DNA of 64,000 nt from Lysinibacillus_B sp042920265. Lineage in GTDB: Bacteria > Bacillota > Bacilli > Bacillales_A > Planococcaceae. The position numbers and the translations under genes were made by a program. A model generated the notes under the pieces. The model saw nothing but the letters and a program-made list of their open reading frames with translations. It ran no database searches and was not told the DNA's origin. The stretch is taken from NCBI RefSeq assembly GCF_042920265.1, contig NZ_JBDQZI010000009.1, positions 62,001 to 126,000 on the forward strand, given 5' to 3'. Positions 7,447-15,462 of this stretch are shown in pieces (the first letter of the stretch is position 1; each line of letters begins with the position of its first letter).

Positions 7447-7704
7447 ATGAAGTACGATGCAAAAACGATGAATCGGATCAAAAGAATTGAAGGGCAGCTT
7501 CGCGGAATTTTACGCATGATGGAAGAAGAGAAGGACTGTAAAGACGTCATTACACAGTTAAGTGCTGTTCGTTCAGGCGTAGACCGTACAATCGGTGTGA
7601 TCGTAAGTAATAATCTGATGACATGTATTCAAAATGCAGATACAGAAGATGAAATGAGCGATACAATTCAAGAAGCGATTAATTTAGTTGTAAAAAGCCG
7701 TTAA
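7447..7704 (+). CDS. cstR: CsoR/RcnR-family persulfide-sensing repressor CstR
   Basis: 85-aa all-helical DNA-binding repressor. The family signature RIKRIEGQLRGILRMMEE lies at the N-terminus. Cys31 and Cys60 are present, matching the two reactive cysteines of Staphylococcus aureus CstR. Copper sensors of the family carry a His before the second Cys (Cys-His-Cys); Asn56 stands there instead. It should therefore sense sulfane sulfur by forming interprotein di- or trisulfides rather than bind Cu(I). Its likely sites are the six ATACC-N6-GGTAT elements of this locus. AAGGAGG ribosome site at 7432. Confidence 0.92.
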   Translation: MKYDAKTMNRIKRIEGQLRGILRMMEEEKDCKDVITQLSAVRSGVDRTIGVIVSNNLMTCIQNADTEDEMSDTIQEAINLVVKSR

Positions 7705-7728
7705 TAGGTGTTTTTTAGATACAATAAT

Positions 7729-7744
7729 GTACCCATAATGGTAT
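7729..7744. promoter_or_regulatory. CstR-type operator before the membrane rhodanese gene
   Basis: GTACCCATAATGGTAT is followed directly by the AAGGAGG ribosome site of the gene at 7758. Sixth operator copy. Confidence 0.6.
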
Positions 7745-7757
7745 AAGGAGGAGCAAC

Positions 7758-8099
7758 ATGGAAACCGGAATTATCATAGCAGTTGTGGTGCTATTTCTTG
7801 TATGGCGCATGAAGCCAACCAAAGGTGTAAAATCGATATCAGCACACCAGCTAAAGCAAGAATTAAGCGATTCGAATAAGATGTTTATTGATGTTCGTAC
7901 ACCAGGGGAGTTTAAAGCCCGTAATATTAAGCAATTTAAAAATATGCCACTTGGCTCAGATTTATCTAAATTGCCAAAAGACAAAGAGATCGTCGTCATT
8001 TGTCAAAGTGGTATGCGTTCGGCACAAGCATGTAAACAATTAAAAAAATTAGGCTATGAAAAAGTAACAAATGTCCGTGGTGGTATGGGGGCATATTAA
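7758..8099 (+). CDS. Membrane-anchored rhodanese-like protein, 113 aa
   Basis: One N-terminal membrane helix (residues 4-17) is followed by a short basic stretch (RMKPTKGVK) and a single rhodanese domain at residues 27-110 with active-site loop CQSGMRS (Cys82). The positive residues after the helix put the rhodanese on the cytosolic face. It would transfer or store sulfane sulfur at the membrane. It is cotranscribed with cstR and carries its own operator copy. Similar anchored rhodaneses (YqhL type) are common in Bacillus. Strong AAGGAGG site and terminator behind it. Confidence 0.88.
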   Translation: METGIIIAVVVLFLVWRMKPTKGVKSISAHQLKQELSDSNKMFIDVRTPGEFKARNIKQFKNMPLGSDLSKLPKDKEIVVICQSGMRSAQACKQLKKLGYEKVTNVRGGMGAY

Positions 8100-8120
8100 G
8101 TTTGAGTTTTCGAGAATATG

Positions 8121-8157
8121 AAAAACCGCGCTTCTTGAGCAGGAAGCGCGGTTTTTT
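8121..8157. terminator. Bidirectional rho-independent terminator
   Basis: AAAAACCGCGCTTC and GAAGCGCGGTTTTTT form a 14-bp GC-rich stem that closes the cstR-rhodanese unit. Confidence 0.92.
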
Positions 8158-8579
8158 CACGTTTCTTATAGAGGTGTTCTTACAATGTCCAAATTTTGGG
8201 TGAGTGAATTTCGGATACACGTTCAAAAGTAGCTTTTCTACTTTTGCGGAATGTGAACGTCATGCGAAATGTTTTTTCATCTCTGCGAGGATTCAGGCAG
8301 AAATGAATTTGGAACTGACTTCATCATACATCAAAAAAATATCAAAATGTGTGTTTTAACAGACCTTTAATATAACTGTAACGCTTTAGAAAACTGGTTA
8401 AATCTACATGAAATGCTTTTATACCAACAACTGAGGTGGAATTTTCATGAGAATTTTATGACATTCATTTTACAGATGTAACAGTATTATTCATTGTTAC
8501 GTAATAATCATTTACTTTAAATCTTGTTTAACTTCTATATAAATTATTATATTTGTAGTATCCATAGCGTAACCAACTA
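8158..8579. other. Gene-free stretch with one possible leader peptide and a hairpin
   Basis: No conserved gene seen. A 15-codon frame at 8185-8232 (MSKFWVSEFRIHVQK) has an AGAGGTG site 8 bp upstream. Its last codons run into a hairpin in which CAAAAGTAG pairs with CTACTTTTG inside ACGTTC/GAACGT (about 8218-8260). The remaining 300 bases are AT-rich without other clear structure. Confidence 0.35.
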
Positions 8580-8745
8580 CTATCATCCGGTCAAAAATTC
8601 TTGGTCCGAGCAAAACATCGTGGTATCCGGTCAAAAAACCTTCATTTTCTAGCCAAAATGTAAGCACATAAGGTAGTAGCTCGCAAAATATAAATTAATT
8701 TTAAAATTCAATCGTTATGATGGAACGGTAGAAATCACATATTTG
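8580..8745. repeat. Family A intergenic repeat, locus 2
   Basis: Cores TCAAAA, GCAAAA, TCAAAA and CCAAAA at 8592, 8611, 8632 and 8654 (spacing 19, 21, 22), with ATCCGG before two of them. A degenerate 3' flank (AATCGTTATGATGGAAC) matches loci 1 and 3. A hairpin GACTTATA/TATAAGTC follows at about 8850, before the chemoreceptor gene. Confidence 0.7.
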
Positions 8746-8933
8746 CTGTACGGAACGGTGAGCTGTATAATGTTCATATTATAGTAATAACGTCCCTTTT
8801 CAGTAGGGCATGAAATGGGTTTTATATGAAACGAAGTTCTTAAGACTTATAAAACATTTCTATAAGTCATATTTTTATTTTTTGAATCATAAAAGTATTT
8901 GTATGAAATCTAATCCATTAATAGGAGATATTT

Positions 8934-9851
8934 ATGAAAAATACAAAACATACTGAATTAGTAACAGAACAACATCTTATGAGAGCCTTCGAAAAAAACC
9001 TAGCCATTATCCACTTCAATACAAACAAAGAAGTAGAATATGTAAATGATCAATTTGCGAAAACCGTGGGCTACAACGCTTCAGAAATGATTGGCATGAA
9101 TCACCGTATGTTTTGTTTCCCTGCGTTTGCAGATAGTCCAGCGTATGCGCGTTTTTGGAGTGAACTGTTAAGAGGGAAAAGTTTTCAAGACAAAATTGAA
9201 CGTCGCCATGCATCAGGTAAGACGATTTGGTTAGAGGCTACATACATGCCTATATTTTCATCGGACGGGCGTAATCAAGTCATCGGTGTGAGTAAAATTG
9301 CAACGGACATTACAGAACGGAATAATACAGTATTACAATTAGCTAGCAACTTAAAGGACACGGCAGAAGTGTTAAATGAAAAGTCTCAAATCGGTCATCA
9401 CGATAGTATGACGCTTTTACGTAATATTCAGCAGATTGAAGAAGTAGCAGACCAAAATCAACAAAATTTAAAAGTATTACAACAAGAAGCAGAATCAATT
9501 ACTGCCGTTGTGAAAACGATTCGTGAAATTGCAGCACAAACCAACTTGTTAGCATTAAACGCAGCGATTGAAGCCGCGCGGGCAGGGGAGCATGGTCGAG
9601 GATTTAACGTCGTAGCACAAGAGGTACGTAATTTATCCGATAAAGTGTCAAAATCCATTGGAGAAGTAAAGAATAATGTAGAAGGTATTATTGAAAAAAT
9701 TAATACTGTCGCTACTAGTATTGAATCGATTACATCCAATGTACATGCGAGTGCGCAACAAATTGAACAAACAACAGCAGGGTTTATCGAGATTGCTAAA
9801 ACGGCCGAGTCGCTCGATCAAAGTACGAGTAGTTTTTTAACGAAAATTTAA
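8934..9851 (+). CDS. Soluble PAS-domain chemoreceptor, 305 aa
   Basis: Cytosolic methyl-accepting chemotaxis-type protein without membrane segments. Residues 15-130 form a PAS domain with its PAC end (GVSKIATDITERN), which could bind a redox or haem cofactor. Residues 140-305 form a short signalling hairpin with the conserved tip EIAAQTNLLALNAAIEAARA, then GFNVVAQEVRNLSDKV. The coiled coil is short compared with membrane receptors, so it probably belongs to the short-helix soluble class. Family proteins of this shape mediate energy or oxygen taxis. Start ATG 8934 with TAGGAGA upstream. Monocistronic. Confidence 0.93.
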   Translation: MKNTKHTELVTEQHLMRAFEKNLAIIHFNTNKEVEYVNDQFAKTVGYNASEMIGMNHRMFCFPAFADSPAYARFWSELLRGKSFQDKIERRHASGKTIWLEATYMPIFSSDGRNQVIGVSKIATDITERNNTVLQLASNLKDTAEVLNEKSQIGHHDSMTLLRNIQQIEEVADQNQQNLKVLQQEAESITAVVKTIREIAAQTNLLALNAAIEAARAGEHGRGFNVVAQEVRNLSDKVSKSIGEVKNNVEGIIEKINTVATSIESITSNVHASAQQIEQTTAGFIEIAKTAESLDQSTSSFLTKI

Positions 9852-9852
9852 G

Positions 9853-9980
9853 CTATATAAATCATCTTAAAACTGTCGACATTGGACGATCAAAAAGCTA
9901 TGGTATCCGATTAAAAGCACACAACATGTAGGTTGATTGTTAAAGTCAATCCCCATGCTGGAACATTAAAATCCATATAT
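9853..9980. repeat. Family A intergenic repeat, locus 3
   Basis: Two 21-bp spaced cores (CAAAAAGC at 9891, TAAAAGC at 9912) sit between the same 5' flank (TATAAATCATCTTAAAACTG) and 3' flank (ATGCTGGAACATTAAAAT) as locus 1. It looks like an internally shortened copy of locus 1. It starts right at the stop codon of the PAS chemoreceptor gene. Confidence 0.8.
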
Positions 9981-10002
9981 AAATAAATATAAACAGTGTC
10001 AT

Positions 10003-10036
10003 AAAAAAGTAGGTAGAGACCGTGCTCTACCTACTT
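10003..10036 (-). terminator. Terminator of the iron ABC operon
   Basis: AAGTAGGTAGAG/CTCTACCTACTT stem with a T-run on the minus strand. Confidence 0.85.
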
Positions 10037-10050
10037 TGTTCATTTAAAGC

Positions 10051-10755
10051 TTAAGATAATACCATTTTTGTGTCTTCTTTTAAAATATCGCATGGACGCC
10101 CCATTTGCTCGATTTTGCCTTGATGTAGCTTCACGATACGATCCGCGATAGCATGGGCATCATCCTCATCATGCGTCACAAAAATTGATGTAATCTTTGC
10201 TCGCTTTAAAATGTCACGTAATTCTTTTCTGATTTTTACTTGTAGCTCGGTATCTAAATTACTAAACGGCTCATCTAATAATAGCAAACGCGGATTAGGT
10301 GCGAGCGCTCGTGCAATTGCAATACGTTGCTGCTGCCCACCACTTAACTGATAAGGATATCTGTTTTCATATTCTTCCATTTCAACTAGCTCTAGCACTT
10401 CTTTTAACCGTTTGCGACGTTCGCCTTTTGGTAAGTGGTTAATGCCGAATAAAATATTTTTCCCAACCGTCATATGTGGAAACAGGGCATAATCTTGAAA
10501 CACCATGCCAATGCCACGCTTTTCAGGCTGTATAAAGGTTTTACTGTCAAAGATGACTTCATCTTGCACATGAAAAGAGCCCTTACTTGCATATTCAAGC
10601 CCGGCTAATATGCGCAAAATCGTACTTTTCCCGCTACCACTTCTCCCCAAAATGGAAATGACCTCACCTTTTTCAATGTCAATTGTAAATGACTGGATTG
10701 TTTCTGTCTTGGCAGAAGGATACGAGAAGCACAAATTATTAATCGATAAGTACAT
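10051..10755 (-). CDS. Fe(III) ABC transporter ATP-binding protein (FbpC-like), 234 aa
   Basis: ATPase subunit of the iron importer encoded by this operon. Walker A GRSGSGKST is at residues 37-45, then the Q-loop region, the signature LSGGQQQR and Walker B LLLLDEPFSNLD, followed by the switch His in VTHDEDDA. I start it at ATG 10755 with AAGGAG upstream. The longer open frame upstream overlaps the permease gene. At 234 aa it lacks most of the C-terminal regulatory domain of classical FbpC (about 350 aa). It begins one base after the permease stop, so translation is probably coupled. Confidence 0.9.
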   Translation of the reverse strand: MYLSINNLCFSYPSAKTETIQSFTIDIEKGEVISILGRSGSGKSTILRILAGLEYASKGSFHVQDEVIFDSKTFIQPEKRGIGMVFQDYALFPHMTVGKNILFGINHLPKGERRKRLKEVLELVEMEEYENRYPYQLSGGQQQRIAIARALAPNPRLLLLDEPFSNLDTELQVKIRKELRDILKRAKITSIFVTHDEDDAHAIADRIVKLHQGKIEQMGRPCDILKEDTKMVLS

Positions 10756-10756
10756 G

Positions 10757-12388
10757 TTAGCTCTGCTCCTTTTCAAGTAACTTGTTAAAAATAAAAATGG
10801 CAAGGGCACTAATCGCGATAATGAATAGGGATGCTTGGGATGCTTCCATAATTTTTTCATCACTTGCATATTGGAACGCTTTCGTTGCAAGTGTATCGAA
10901 ATTGAAGGGACGTAAAATAAGTGTTAATGGAATTTCCTTCATAATATCGATAAATACTAAAATAAAGCCACTCACAATCGCGCCTTTCATCATCGGTACA
11001 TCCACTTTAAAAAAGGTTTTCGTGACACTAGCACCTAAAAGTCTTGAAGCATCTCGGAAATTGGTACCGATTTTCTCATAACCAGCCTCAATCGAGTTGA
11101 AGCCAATAGCGAAGAAGCGGACTAAATAAGCCGTAATGAGCATGACAAGACTGACGCTGAGCACAAGTGTGGAATCAAGTCCTAGTTTTACGTAAAGCGG
11201 TGCGAGCCATTGATCGAGCTGAATAAAGGCTGTAACAACAGCAACTGCGATGACTGCCCCTGGAATCGAGTAGCCTAACACAGAAAGTCGAGTTAATAGT
11301 TTGGCGATCGTCCCTTGGAATAGTCGATTAAAGTTACCGACAATCAACGCGAACGCAATAATCAGCGTAGCACTAATGGCTGCCACAATACTTGAGTTTT
11401 TCAGGTAAATCGCGAAGTCTTCAAATGGGATTTTGCCAAATGTTAAGACAAACCAGTCCATCAGTTGAAGGACAGGAATGAAAAAGCTTAAACTAAAAAT
11501 AAGCATACAATAAAATGTAGCAAGTCCGGCCTTTATACCACGTAATTGTACGAGTTTTAACGGTCTAATTTTCGTGCTTGCATAGCTAAACTGCTTTCGC
11601 CCACGTAGCACCTTCTCTAGTATTAAAATGAGGATGACAAACCCCATGAGAGAGGCAGCAAGTTTTAGCGATGTATCGATATCTCCTAGAGAAAACCATG
11701 TTTGAAAAATAGCTGTACTAAATGTTTGGAGACCATAATATTTTACAACGCCGTAATCATTTAATACTTCTAAAATAACTAAGCTAGCCCCACCAATAAT
11801 CGCTGCCCGTGAGATTGGGAGTACAACCTTAAAGAAAATGCCAAAGGGTCCTTTTCCAAGCATACGTGCGCTTTCAATCAGTGTCGCTGATTGTTGTGCT
11901 AAAAACACACGGACAATCGTATAAACGTATGGAAACAAAAACATGGTGTATATAAAAATCGCACCTGGCATGTTCATAATATCGAAGTAAGCGGCATTCA
12001 CTTCGATGTTTAGCTCATTGCGTAACGTCGTTTGCACAACGCCTGTATAATTCAGTATGCCATGATACGTATAGGCTCCGATAAAAGGCGGAATGGACAA
12101 TGGTAAAATCAGTGCCCACTTAAAAAATCCGCGCAAAGGAAATTGATACTGAGCGATGAGCCAAGCAAGACTTGTTCCTAATATAATGGTGAAAATACCT
12201 GTGAAAAATACGAGAAGAACGGATGTACGTATGAAATCGGCTAAAATAAATTCTTTAATATGTACCCAGTTTTCGTTTGCAGGCATAAATAGACCTTCAA
12301 TAATTGTCATATTAGGACCTACAAGAAATAAAATGATACAGATTGACAAAATCGACCAGCCGTTCAATTTACTGATGAACCTTTGCAT
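10757..12388 (-). CDS. Fe(III) ABC transporter permease, two fused membrane domains (FbpB-like)
   Basis: 543-aa integral membrane protein with about twelve membrane segments. Two binding-protein-dependent permease domains are fused, as is usual for FbpB/SfuB. The EAA-type loops are visible in ESARMLGKGPFGIFFKVVLP (first half) and DASRLLGASVTKTFFKVDVP (second half). Start ATG 12388 with AGAGGTG nine bases upstream; the extra upstream residues in the open frame come from the hairpin region and are not coding. It works with the lipoprotein at 12459 and the ATPase at 10051. Confidence 0.92.
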   Translation of the reverse strand: MQRFISKLNGWSILSICIILFLVGPNMTIIEGLFMPANENWVHIKEFILADFIRTSVLLVFFTGIFTIILGTSLAWLIAQYQFPLRGFFKWALILPLSIPPFIGAYTYHGILNYTGVVQTTLRNELNIEVNAAYFDIMNMPGAIFIYTMFLFPYVYTIVRVFLAQQSATLIESARMLGKGPFGIFFKVVLPISRAAIIGGASLVILEVLNDYGVVKYYGLQTFSTAIFQTWFSLGDIDTSLKLAASLMGFVILILILEKVLRGRKQFSYASTKIRPLKLVQLRGIKAGLATFYCMLIFSLSFFIPVLQLMDWFVLTFGKIPFEDFAIYLKNSSIVAAISATLIIAFALIVGNFNRLFQGTIAKLLTRLSVLGYSIPGAVIAVAVVTAFIQLDQWLAPLYVKLGLDSTLVLSVSLVMLITAYLVRFFAIGFNSIEAGYEKIGTNFRDASRLLGASVTKTFFKVDVPMMKGAIVSGFILVFIDIMKEIPLTLILRPFNFDTLATKAFQYASDEKIMEASQASLFIIAISALAIFIFNKLLEKEQS

Positions 12389-12420
12389 ATGAATTGCACC
12401 TCTACATATATAGCAAGAAG

Positions 12421-12445
12421 CCCTTGTTGCTAGACGCAACAAGGG
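12421..12445. other. Intercistronic hairpin between binding protein and permease genes
   Basis: CCCTTGTTGC and GCAACAAGGG form a perfect 10-bp stem with a 5-nt loop. No T-run follows on the minus strand. This is the classical position for an mRNA-stabilising or partial-attenuation hairpin that lets the binding protein be made in excess. Confidence 0.7.
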
Positions 12446-12458
12446 TTATATCATTGTA

Positions 12459-13547
12459 TTATTTCCAGCCTACTTCGTTAAAAATCATAACGGCTTTTGC
12501 ATTATGATCGCCTAAAGTAGAAAGTGGAATATCTTGCTCTTTAAATTCGCCCCAAGAAGTCAGCAACTCTGAAGAAGATGCTTCTGGGTTTACTGGATAC
12601 TCATAGTTTGCTTCTGCAAAAACAGCTTGTGCTGCAGGAGCTGTTAAGTACTCTAATAATTTTACTGCATTGTCTTTGTTTTTGGAAGCTTTAATTACAC
12701 CTGCACCGCTAATATTTACATGTGTGCCTGTTGTGTCTTGGTTCGGGAAGAAGACACCTAAGCGCTCCGCTACTTTTACTTCTTCTGGTTCAGCCGAGTT
12801 TAACATTTGACCGTAGTAATATGTGTTCATAATCGCCACATCGCCGATACCAGCAGCAATTGCTTTTGCTTGGTCTCTGTCGCCACCTTCAGGATTACGA
12901 GCGAAGTTTGCTACGAGCCCGTTTGCCCACTCTTTTGCTTTTTCTTCACCATCAATTTCGATAAATGAAGCAAGTAAAGATTGGTTGTACACATTTTCAG
13001 AGCTGCGAATTAGTACGCGACCTTTCCATGTGTCTTCTGTTAACGCTTCGTACGTTGAAAGCTCTTCAGGTTTTACTGTTTCTTTATTATACACGATAAC
13101 GCGCGCACGCTTTGTTAAACCGTACCACATTTGATCTGCGTCTTGGAATTTCTCAGGTACTTGTTGCGTTAATGTGTCGCTTGAAACAGCCTGTAAAAGC
13201 CCGTCTTCTTTCGCACGGAATAAGCGTGCTACGTCAGCTGTTAAAAATACATCTGCTTTTGTTGCGTCACCTTCACGTTTAATGCGCTCTAAAAGCTCAT
13301 CTGGCTCGCCTTTAATCACATTGACCTTAATGCCCGTTTCTTGTTCGAACGCTTTGTATAGCTCATCGTCTACATCGTAGTGACGGCTTGTATATAAGTT
13401 CACTTCTTTAGATTCTGTTGTTGCTTCTTGTTTTGTGTTGTCCGTGTTTTGTTCGGACTCTTTTTGTGTGCCAGAGTTACTGTCACTACATGCTACTAAT
13501 AAAAGCAACATACTGAATACTAAAAGTGTAAATAGCTTTTTCATCAT
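12459..13547 (-). CDS. Fe(III)-binding lipoprotein of ABC importer (FbpA/FutA-like)
   Basis: Extracellular solute-binding protein of 362 aa. Its signal peptide ends in the lipobox LLVAC (Cys20), followed by a Ser/Thr/Glu-rich linker. The mature part starts EVNLYTSRHYDVDDELYKAF as in Fe(III)-binding FbpA/FutA proteins. The tyrosine cluster NTYYYG near residue 240 fits the iron-coordinating tyrosines of the family. ATG-ATG tandem start with AGGAGA upstream. A Fur box lies 22 bp ahead. First gene of a three-gene minus-strand operon. Substrate Fe(III) is inferred from family plus Fur box. Confidence 0.92.
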   Translation of the reverse strand: MMKKLFTLLVFSMLLLLVACSDSNSGTQKESEQNTDNTKQEATTESKEVNLYTSRHYDVDDELYKAFEQETGIKVNVIKGEPDELLERIKREGDATKADVFLTADVARLFRAKEDGLLQAVSSDTLTQQVPEKFQDADQMWYGLTKRARVIVYNKETVKPEELSTYEALTEDTWKGRVLIRSSENVYNQSLLASFIEIDGEEKAKEWANGLVANFARNPEGGDRDQAKAIAAGIGDVAIMNTYYYGQMLNSAEPEEVKVAERLGVFFPNQDTTGTHVNISGAGVIKASKNKDNAVKLLEYLTAPAAQAVFAEANYEYPVNPEASSSELLTSWGEFKEQDIPLSTLGDHNAKAVMIFNEVGWK

Positions 13548-13568
13548 TCATTTCTCCTATCCCTTTAT

Positions 13569-13583
13569 TGAAAATGATTATCA
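13569..13583. promoter_or_regulatory. Fur box of the iron ABC operon
   Basis: TGAAAATGATTATCA matches the 7-1-7 Fur consensus TGATAATNATTATCA at 14 of 15 positions and lies just upstream of the binding-protein gene. Confidence 0.88.
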
Positions 13584-13842
13584 TCTTTGATTATAAATAT
13601 CAAAATGAAATAGTCAATAGTTTTACACAAAAATTTATGGTAAATAGGTGAGAAAAGTCTTGTTTTAAAGGATGAAAAGGGGAATAGACGTGAGATAAAC
13701 CGATAAAGTGTATAACAATTATAGAATTCACTTAGTATTCCACGCATCTATGGTAAAATGAATACATATTATCTAAATCCATAAAAAGGTTTTATAAGTA
13801 AATTTTATGAAAATGGTGTATTGATGATAAAGGGAAGTGAAG

Positions 13843-15213
13843 GTGAGTAAGGTGTATCATGGGCAAAATACAGTAATTTTAGAGGCAGAACAGCCAGCAG
13901 AAGTGGAACAACGAGTAAAAGCAGTTGAAACATTGTTCGTCAATGAATTTACTGATGGACTAATTGGGCCGGAAAGTGAATTTTTAGGTCCGTTACGAGA
14001 TGGTGGCACGATTATTGCGAATACAGCACCAGGCTGTTGGGGGCCGATGTTAACCCCAGCCATTAAAGGCGCACATGAGGTCACAAAGCCAGTATACATA
14101 GAGGGAGCCGATATCGGTGATTCCGTTGTCATTGAAATCCAATCCATTCAAATCACATCCAGTGCGACAGCTTCCGGTGTAGAAGAACGTCTAGTGGATC
14201 GTTATATTAGTGAGCCATTTTTAAAAGTGAAATGTCCAGGTTGTGGGAAGCTTCATCCACAAACGACGGTCAATGGCATCGGTTCAGACGCGATTCGTTG
14301 TGCAACGTGCTATACAGATACAGCCCCAGTAAAATTTGCGAATGGTTATACGATGGCCTTTCATCCGAAAGGGGACATAGGCGTTACAGTTGGAAAAGAA
14401 GCAGCCCGTAAAATCGCAAGTCAGTCTGAACACTATTTACGTCTACCGGAACATGCTGTACAACACCCAGTTGTGAGTTTGGCACCAAGTGATTTAATCG
14501 GTGTGGCAACACGTATGCGCCCGTTTATTGGTGAAATCGGTACAGTCCCATCCAAATCGATGCCAGCGTCTAATAATGCGGGTGATAGTGGGCTACCGCT
14601 TGTGAATGCACAACATGAATGGCAATTAACAAAAGATGAATTAGTCACACATTGTACGGATGGTCATTTACAGTTACCACAAGTACGCGCGGGAGCGGTA
14701 TTAATTTGTCCCGTTCGTATCAAAGGGGCTGGAGTGTACCTTGGTGATATTCATGCGATGCAGGGAGCAGGGCATGTAGCAGGGCATACGACGAGCGTAT
14801 CAGGTATTGTTCAGGTGAAAGTGAGTGTATTAAAAAAGGTGGCGGTAGAGGGACCGGTAGTATTACCGAATACCGATGATTTACCATTTTTAGCGAAGCC
14901 ACTGTCAAAGGATGAACGGAAACTAGCACGTGATGTAGCACAAGAGCATGGGATTAAACAAATGGAAGAGGCATTTCCAATTGCCGTTGTTGGTACAGGG
15001 GATTCGATTAATAGCGCAACAGAAAGTGCATTAAACCGAATGGCGAAACTTGTGAATGTACCGATTGCAGAGGTAAAGAACCGGGCAACGATTACAGGTG
15101 GGGTAGAAATTGGACGTTTCCCAGGACTTGTGATCGTTACTGCACAATTCCCGAAAACGATGTTAAAAAATGCGCGTCTATTTAAGTATGTCAAACAACA
15201 ATATGAAGATTAA
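13843..15213 (+). CDS. Acetamidase/formamidase family protein, 456 aa
   Basis: Predicted cytosolic amidohydrolase of the FmdA/AmdA family, which releases ammonia from formamide or short amides. The family motif GDIHAMQG lies at residues 301-308. Unusually, residues 131-156 carry CPGC and CATC pairs (Cys131/134/153/156), a zinc-ribbon-like insertion. I take GTG 13843 as start, with AAAGGGA eight bases upstream. GTG 13837 would sit too close to that site. Monocistronic, no ammonium or amide transporter gene next to it. Substrate is not certain. Confidence 0.85.
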   Translation: MSKVYHGQNTVILEAEQPAEVEQRVKAVETLFVNEFTDGLIGPESEFLGPLRDGGTIIANTAPGCWGPMLTPAIKGAHEVTKPVYIEGADIGDSVVIEIQSIQITSSATASGVEERLVDRYISEPFLKVKCPGCGKLHPQTTVNGIGSDAIRCATCYTDTAPVKFANGYTMAFHPKGDIGVTVGKEAARKIASQSEHYLRLPEHAVQHPVVSLAPSDLIGVATRMRPFIGEIGTVPSKSMPASNNAGDSGLPLVNAQHEWQLTKDELVTHCTDGHLQLPQVRAGAVLICPVRIKGAGVYLGDIHAMQGAGHVAGHTTSVSGIVQVKVSVLKKVAVEGPVVLPNTDDLPFLAKPLSKDERKLARDVAQEHGIKQMEEAFPIAVVGTGDSINSATESALNRMAKLVNVPIAEVKNRATITGGVEIGRFPGLVIVTAQFPKTMLKNARLFKYVKQQYED

Positions 15214-15232
15214 CGTATTATAACAATGCATA

Positions 15233-15276
15233 AAAAAACATGAGTCACACGGAAATTTTCCGCTGACTCATGTTTT
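15233..15276 (+). terminator. Terminator of the formamidase-like gene
   Basis: AAAACATGAGTCA and TGACTCATGTTTTT pair around a 16-nt loop. Confidence 0.88.
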
Positions 15277-15287
15277 TAATTTGTTAA

Positions 15288-15453
15288 GCGAAATTATAAA
15301 ATTTCGCATTGTGAATAACGGTTGTGGAAAAGAGCATCTACGTCTAGGCGAAAGCGCCATCCCCTCGCGACGCTTCGACTCCCTCCTACGTGTGGCAAGC
15401 ACACTTGTCGGGATTCTCCAGCGCGTGTCGGGGATGAACAGGCGCTTTAGCGC
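15288..15453. repeat. Highly structured GC-richer intergenic element (MITE-like or structured RNA)
   Basis: Begins with hairpin GCGAAATT/AATTTCGC (15288-15307). The main part runs from GGCGAAAGCGCC (15347-15358) to GGCGCTTTAGCGC (15441-15453). AAAGCGCC plus ATCCCC near the left end pair with GGGGAT plus GGCGCTTT near the right end, and further stems (for example GTGTG/CACAC) lie inside. The base composition differs sharply from the AT-rich surroundings. No open frame or transposase. No target duplication is evident. Confidence 0.5.
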
Positions 15454-15462
15454 TTTTGTTCT

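Noticed and set aside
8158..8933. c-di-GMP riboswitch before the PAS chemoreceptor
   Set aside because: No GEMM-type core sequences; only AT-rich DNA, family A units and a simple hairpin are present.
13565..13747. 60-codon minus-strand frame upstream of the iron-binding protein gene
   Set aside because: AT-rich promoter region with the Fur box; no ribosome site or protein-like composition.
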